The notes under the pieces: generated by a model
Databases searched by the model: none
Told to the model about the DNA's origin: nothing
The model's input: only the letters and a program-made list of their open reading frames with translations
Origin: Amycolatopsis australiensis
GTDB lineage: Bacteria > Actinomycetota > Actinomycetes > Mycobacteriales > Pseudonocardiaceae
Direction of reading: 5' to 3'
Assembly (NCBI RefSeq): GCF_900119165.1
Contig: NZ_FPJG01000006.1
Span: forward strand, 8,284,001-8,348,000
Length of the DNA: 64,000 bases
In this document: positions 61,915-64,000 of the stretch, one piece after another
How positions within the stretch are numbered: the first letter of the stretch is position 1
Layout of the letters: every line of letters starts with the position of its first letter
Translations under genes and position numbers: made by a program

Positions 61915-63270
61915 GTGACCACCATGACGCAGACCGCCGAGGCCGCGCGCCCGGCGATCCGCCCCCGGATCGCCGCGCAGTCCGGCCTCTTCACCTTCCT
62001 GGGCGCCAACGTGGCCGCGGTCACGGTGCTGTTCGCCGAAGCCGGGCTGTCGCCGAACGTGCTGATCACGATCGGCAGGCTCGCCGGGCTGTACGGCGCG
62101 CTGGCCATGGCCTTCCAGCTGGTGCTCGTGGCCCGGCTGCCCTGGCTCGACCGGCGGATCGGGATGGACCGGCTGACTTCGTGGCACCGCTGGACCGGCT
62201 TCACGATCCTGTGGACCCTGCTGGGGCACCTGGTGTTCATCGCGTTCGGCTACGCCGAGGTGTCGGACAAGGACGTGGTCGACGAGGTCGTCGAAATGGC
62301 CAGCACCCTCGAAGGGATCCTGCGGGCGCTGGTCGCGTTCGCCGTGATCCTGGTCGTGGGCGCGGCTTCGGCGAAGTTCGCCCGGAAGCGGCTCGCCTAC
62401 GAGACGTGGCACTTCGTCCACCTCTACACCTACGCGGCGGTGCTGCTGGCGTTCACCCACCAGCTCGCGCTCGGGACGTCGTTCGCCGGGTCGGAGGCGG
62501 CGAAGGCGTACTGGTGGACGCTCTGGCTCGGTGCCGGTGCGGCCGTGCTCGCCGGGCGCGTCGTGCTGCCGCTGTGGTGGAACGTGCGCCACCAGCTGCG
62601 CGTCACCGCGGTGGTTTCCGAGTCCCCGGACGTGGTTTCGGTGTACATGACCGGCAAGCACCTGGACCGGATGCCGGTGCGGGCCGGTCAGTTCTTCCTG
62701 TGGCGGTTCCTCACGAAGGACCGCTGGTGGCAGGCGAACCCGTTCTCCCTGTCGGCCGCGCCGGACGGCCGCACGCTGCGGCTGACCGCGAAGGCGCTGG
62801 GTGATTCCAGCGCCGGGCTGCGGAATCTGCGGATCGGGACGCGCGTGTTCGCCGAAGGCCCGTACGGCGCCTTCACGACGATCCACCGGCAGCGGCCCAA
62901 CGCGCTGCTCGTCGCGGGCGGGGTGGGCATCACGCCGATCCGCGCCCTGCTGGAGGACATCGACGGTCATGTCGTCGTGCTGTACCGGGTGCGCACGCAG
63001 GCCGACGCGGTGCTGCTGCCGGAGCTGAACGGCCTGGCCAAGGCCCGCGGCGCGGTCGTCAGCGTCCTCACCGGACCGGACCAGGCGGTCGGCCCGCGCG
63101 GCGCCATGCTCGGCCCGGCCAACCTGCACATGATGGTGCCGGACGTGCACGAGCGGGACGTGTTCGTCTGCGGCCCGCCGGGGATGACCGCCGCGGTGCT
63201 GCGCAGCCTGCGCGAGCTGCGGGTGCCGAAGAGCCAGGTCCACGCCGAACGTTTCAGCCTCGCGGCCTAG
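61915..63270 (+). CDS. Ferric-reductase-like transmembrane oxidoreductase
   Basis: The 451-residue protein has an N-terminal ferric-reductase-like membrane domain (five or six helices, residues about 25-230). His residues that could bind haem lie in SWHRWTGF, LLGHLVF, WHFVHLYTY and AFTHQLALG. A C-terminal ferredoxin-reductase-like FAD/NAD domain follows (about 235-450: NPFSLSAAPDG, AGGVGITPIRALL, FVCGPPGMT). GAAGGGG precedes the GTG start. With the following two genes it forms a flavin-based extracytoplasmic electron-transfer unit that moves electrons from cytoplasmic NAD(P)H across the membrane. Confidence 0.9.
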   Translation: MTTMTQTAEAARPAIRPRIAAQSGLFTFLGANVAAVTVLFAEAGLSPNVLITIGRLAGLYGALAMAFQLVLVARLPWLDRRIGMDRLTSWHRWTGFTILWTLLGHLVFIAFGYAEVSDKDVVDEVVEMASTLEGILRALVAFAVILVVGAASAKFARKRLAYETWHFVHLYTYAAVLLAFTHQLALGTSFAGSEAAKAYWWTLWLGAGAAVLAGRVVLPLWWNVRHQLRVTAVVSESPDVVSVYMTGKHLDRMPVRAGQFFLWRFLTKDRWWQANPFSLSAAPDGRTLRLTAKALGDSSAGLRNLRIGTRVFAEGPYGAFTTIHRQRPNALLVAGGVGITPIRALLEDIDGHVVVLYRVRTQADAVLLPELNGLAKARGAVVSVLTGPDQAVGPRGAMLGPANLHMMVPDVHERDVFVCGPPGMTAAVLRSLRELRVPKSQVHAERFSLAA

Positions 63271-63281
63271 GGGGATCCGCT

Positions 63282-63719
63282 GTGAAGAAGACCATCTTCG
63301 TCGTCGCGCTCTCGATCGCGGGGTTCATCGCGGTCTGGCGGTTCGAGCCGGGACCGGTGCACGACACCGCCGCCGTCGCGCAGGCACCGCCCACCGCCAC
63401 GGCACCGTCCACATCGGCCGCTCCAGCGCCGTCCACTTCGGACAATCGGGACGCGACGGTCACGACCCGGGGCTCCGCGGAGTCGAGCAGCTACGGGACC
63501 GTGCAGGTCCAGGTCACCTTCACCGGCTCGCGCCTGACCGCGATCACGCTGCTGCGGGCACCCGACGACGGCCGCGCGCTCACCGCGTTGCCGCGCCTGC
63601 AGGAAGAGGCGATGAAGGCCCAGAGCGCCGACATCGACACCGTCACCGGCGCGACCGAGACGAGCGAGTCCTACAAGAAGTCGCTGCAGGCGGCGATCGA
63701 CGCGCGGGGCAGCCGATGA
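63282..63719 (+). CDS. Membrane-anchored FMN-binding domain protein
   Basis: The 145-residue protein has an N-terminal signal anchor (residues 3-19), an Ala/Pro/Thr/Ser linker and an FMN_bind domain (about 62-142). The flavinylation motif DTVTGAT (Asp119 to Thr125) marks Thr125 as the probable site for covalent FMN attachment by ApbE. It lies 11 nt after the reductase gene and overlaps the apbE start by 4 nt. It should receive electrons from the reductase outside the membrane; the terminal acceptor is unknown. Confidence 0.92.
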   Translation: MKKTIFVVALSIAGFIAVWRFEPGPVHDTAAVAQAPPTATAPSTSAAPAPSTSDNRDATVTTRGSAESSSYGTVQVQVTFTGSRLTAITLLRAPDDGRALTALPRLQEEAMKAQSADIDTVTGATETSESYKKSLQAAIDARGSR

Positions 63720-64000
63720 CCGTCCGCGTGGAGCAGGTGATGGGCCTGCCGATCTCCCTCGACCTGCGCGACGAGAGCGGCCCGGCCGGCTTCGCCGGGA
63801 TCGTCGGCGAGGTCTTCGCCTGGTTCCGCGACGTCGACGCGAAGTTCAGCCCGTTCTCCGAAGACAGCGAGGTCAGCCGCTACGACCGTGGCGAGCTGAC
63901 GGCCGCGCAGCTGAGCGGCGACCTCATCGAGGTGCTGGAGCTGTGCGCGTACTACGAGCAGCTGTCGGGCGGCGCGTTCCGCGCGCGGCTGCCCGGCCGC
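63716..64000 (+). CDS. apbE: FAD:protein FMN transferase (ApbE), partial
   Basis: The first 95 residues are inside the window (MTVRVEQVMGLPISLDLRD, then FRDVDAKFSPFSEDSEVSRYDRGEL and a GGAFRARLPGR segment). VMG.P.S, the 'FSPF..DSE.SR.NRGE'-like block and GGAF are ApbE signatures. ApbE transfers FMN from FAD to a Thr/Ser of FMN_bind proteins, and its substrate is surely the preceding gene product. The gene runs off the right edge, so the metal-binding C-terminus is not visible. Confidence 0.93.
   Translation, partial: MTVRVEQVMGLPISLDLRDESGPAGFAGIVGEVFAWFRDVDAKFSPFSEDSEVSRYDRGELTAAQLSGDLIEVLELCAYYEQLSGGAFRARLPGR

Overview
The window is high-GC actinobacterial DNA, most likely from Amycolatopsis or a close relative in the Pseudonocardiales. 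The evidence is the strong G/C third-position bias, frequent GTG starts, 4-nt ATGA/GTGA overlaps, a full mce lipid-import operon, and a housekeeping backbone in nearly the same order as the Mycobacterium tuberculosis Rv2924c-Rv2981c region (fpg, rnc, DUF177, sepIVA, coaD, rsmD, pyc, recG, DAK2 gene, ung, thiL, DUF3515 gene, ddl). The genus is an inference. No rRNA, tRNA, CRISPR array, transposase or phage gene was recognised.

Layout. 0-2.1 kb: a gamma-glutamyl amine pathway (glutamine-synthetase-like ligase, PuuD-like hydrolase, start of a probable aldehyde dehydrogenase). 2.3-9.1 kb: accessory genes (stress-type membrane protein, PadR plus HAAS-type membrane protein, SMP-30 lactonase, and an XRE / ImmA-IrrE / MAB_1171c trio) separated by long tandem repeats. 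9.2-16 kb: conserved minus-strand block mutM-rnc-rpmF-DUF177-sepIVA-coaD-rsmD, with two accessory secreted enzymes added (a PL6 polysaccharide lyase and a two-domain guanyl ribonuclease). 16-35.8 kb: a large accessory stretch between rsmD and pyc. It carries a HelD-like RNA polymerase recycling factor, a luciferase-like monooxygenase, a ten-gene mce operon, secreted proteins next to that operon, a secreted RCC1-repeat protein, a PucR regulator and a small YtrA-type GntR operon. 35.8-41 kb: pyruvate carboxylase with a coupled arginase-fold gene, then a subtilase. 41-45.7 kb: a caspase-fold membrane protein, an erythromycin-esterase-like protein, a TetR regulator and a GNAT enzyme. 45.7-56.8 kb: recG, a DAK2 gene, rpmB, an alpha/beta hydrolase, ung, a gamma-carbonic anhydrase, a GH27 galactosidase, a GNAT enzyme, thiL, a lone Lrp-type ligand domain, a DUF3515 gene and ddl. 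57-64 kb: simple repeat arrays, a MocR regulator beside a flavin oxidoreductase-like gene, a two-component system, and a ferric-reductase / FMN-binding / ApbE flavin electron-transfer module that runs off the right end.

How the genes work together. The mce operon (two YrbE permeases, six Mce proteins, two Mce-associated proteins) should build a cell-envelope lipid importer. The hexamer TTGTCA/TGACAA recurs in the intergenic regions upstream of yrbEA, around the secreted-protein genes and upstream of pucR, so these genes may form one regulon. The caspase and subtilase genes lie 37 nt apart on one strand and look like a two-protease unit. The last three genes plus the two-component pair look like one regulated extracytoplasmic flavin electron-transfer system.

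Non-coding space is dominated by five unrelated tandem-repeat families (about 44-bp degenerate, 56-bp, 69-bp, 30-bp, and adjacent 7-bp and 13-bp arrays). Each sits between genes, and most of the large unexplained reading frames arise from them.
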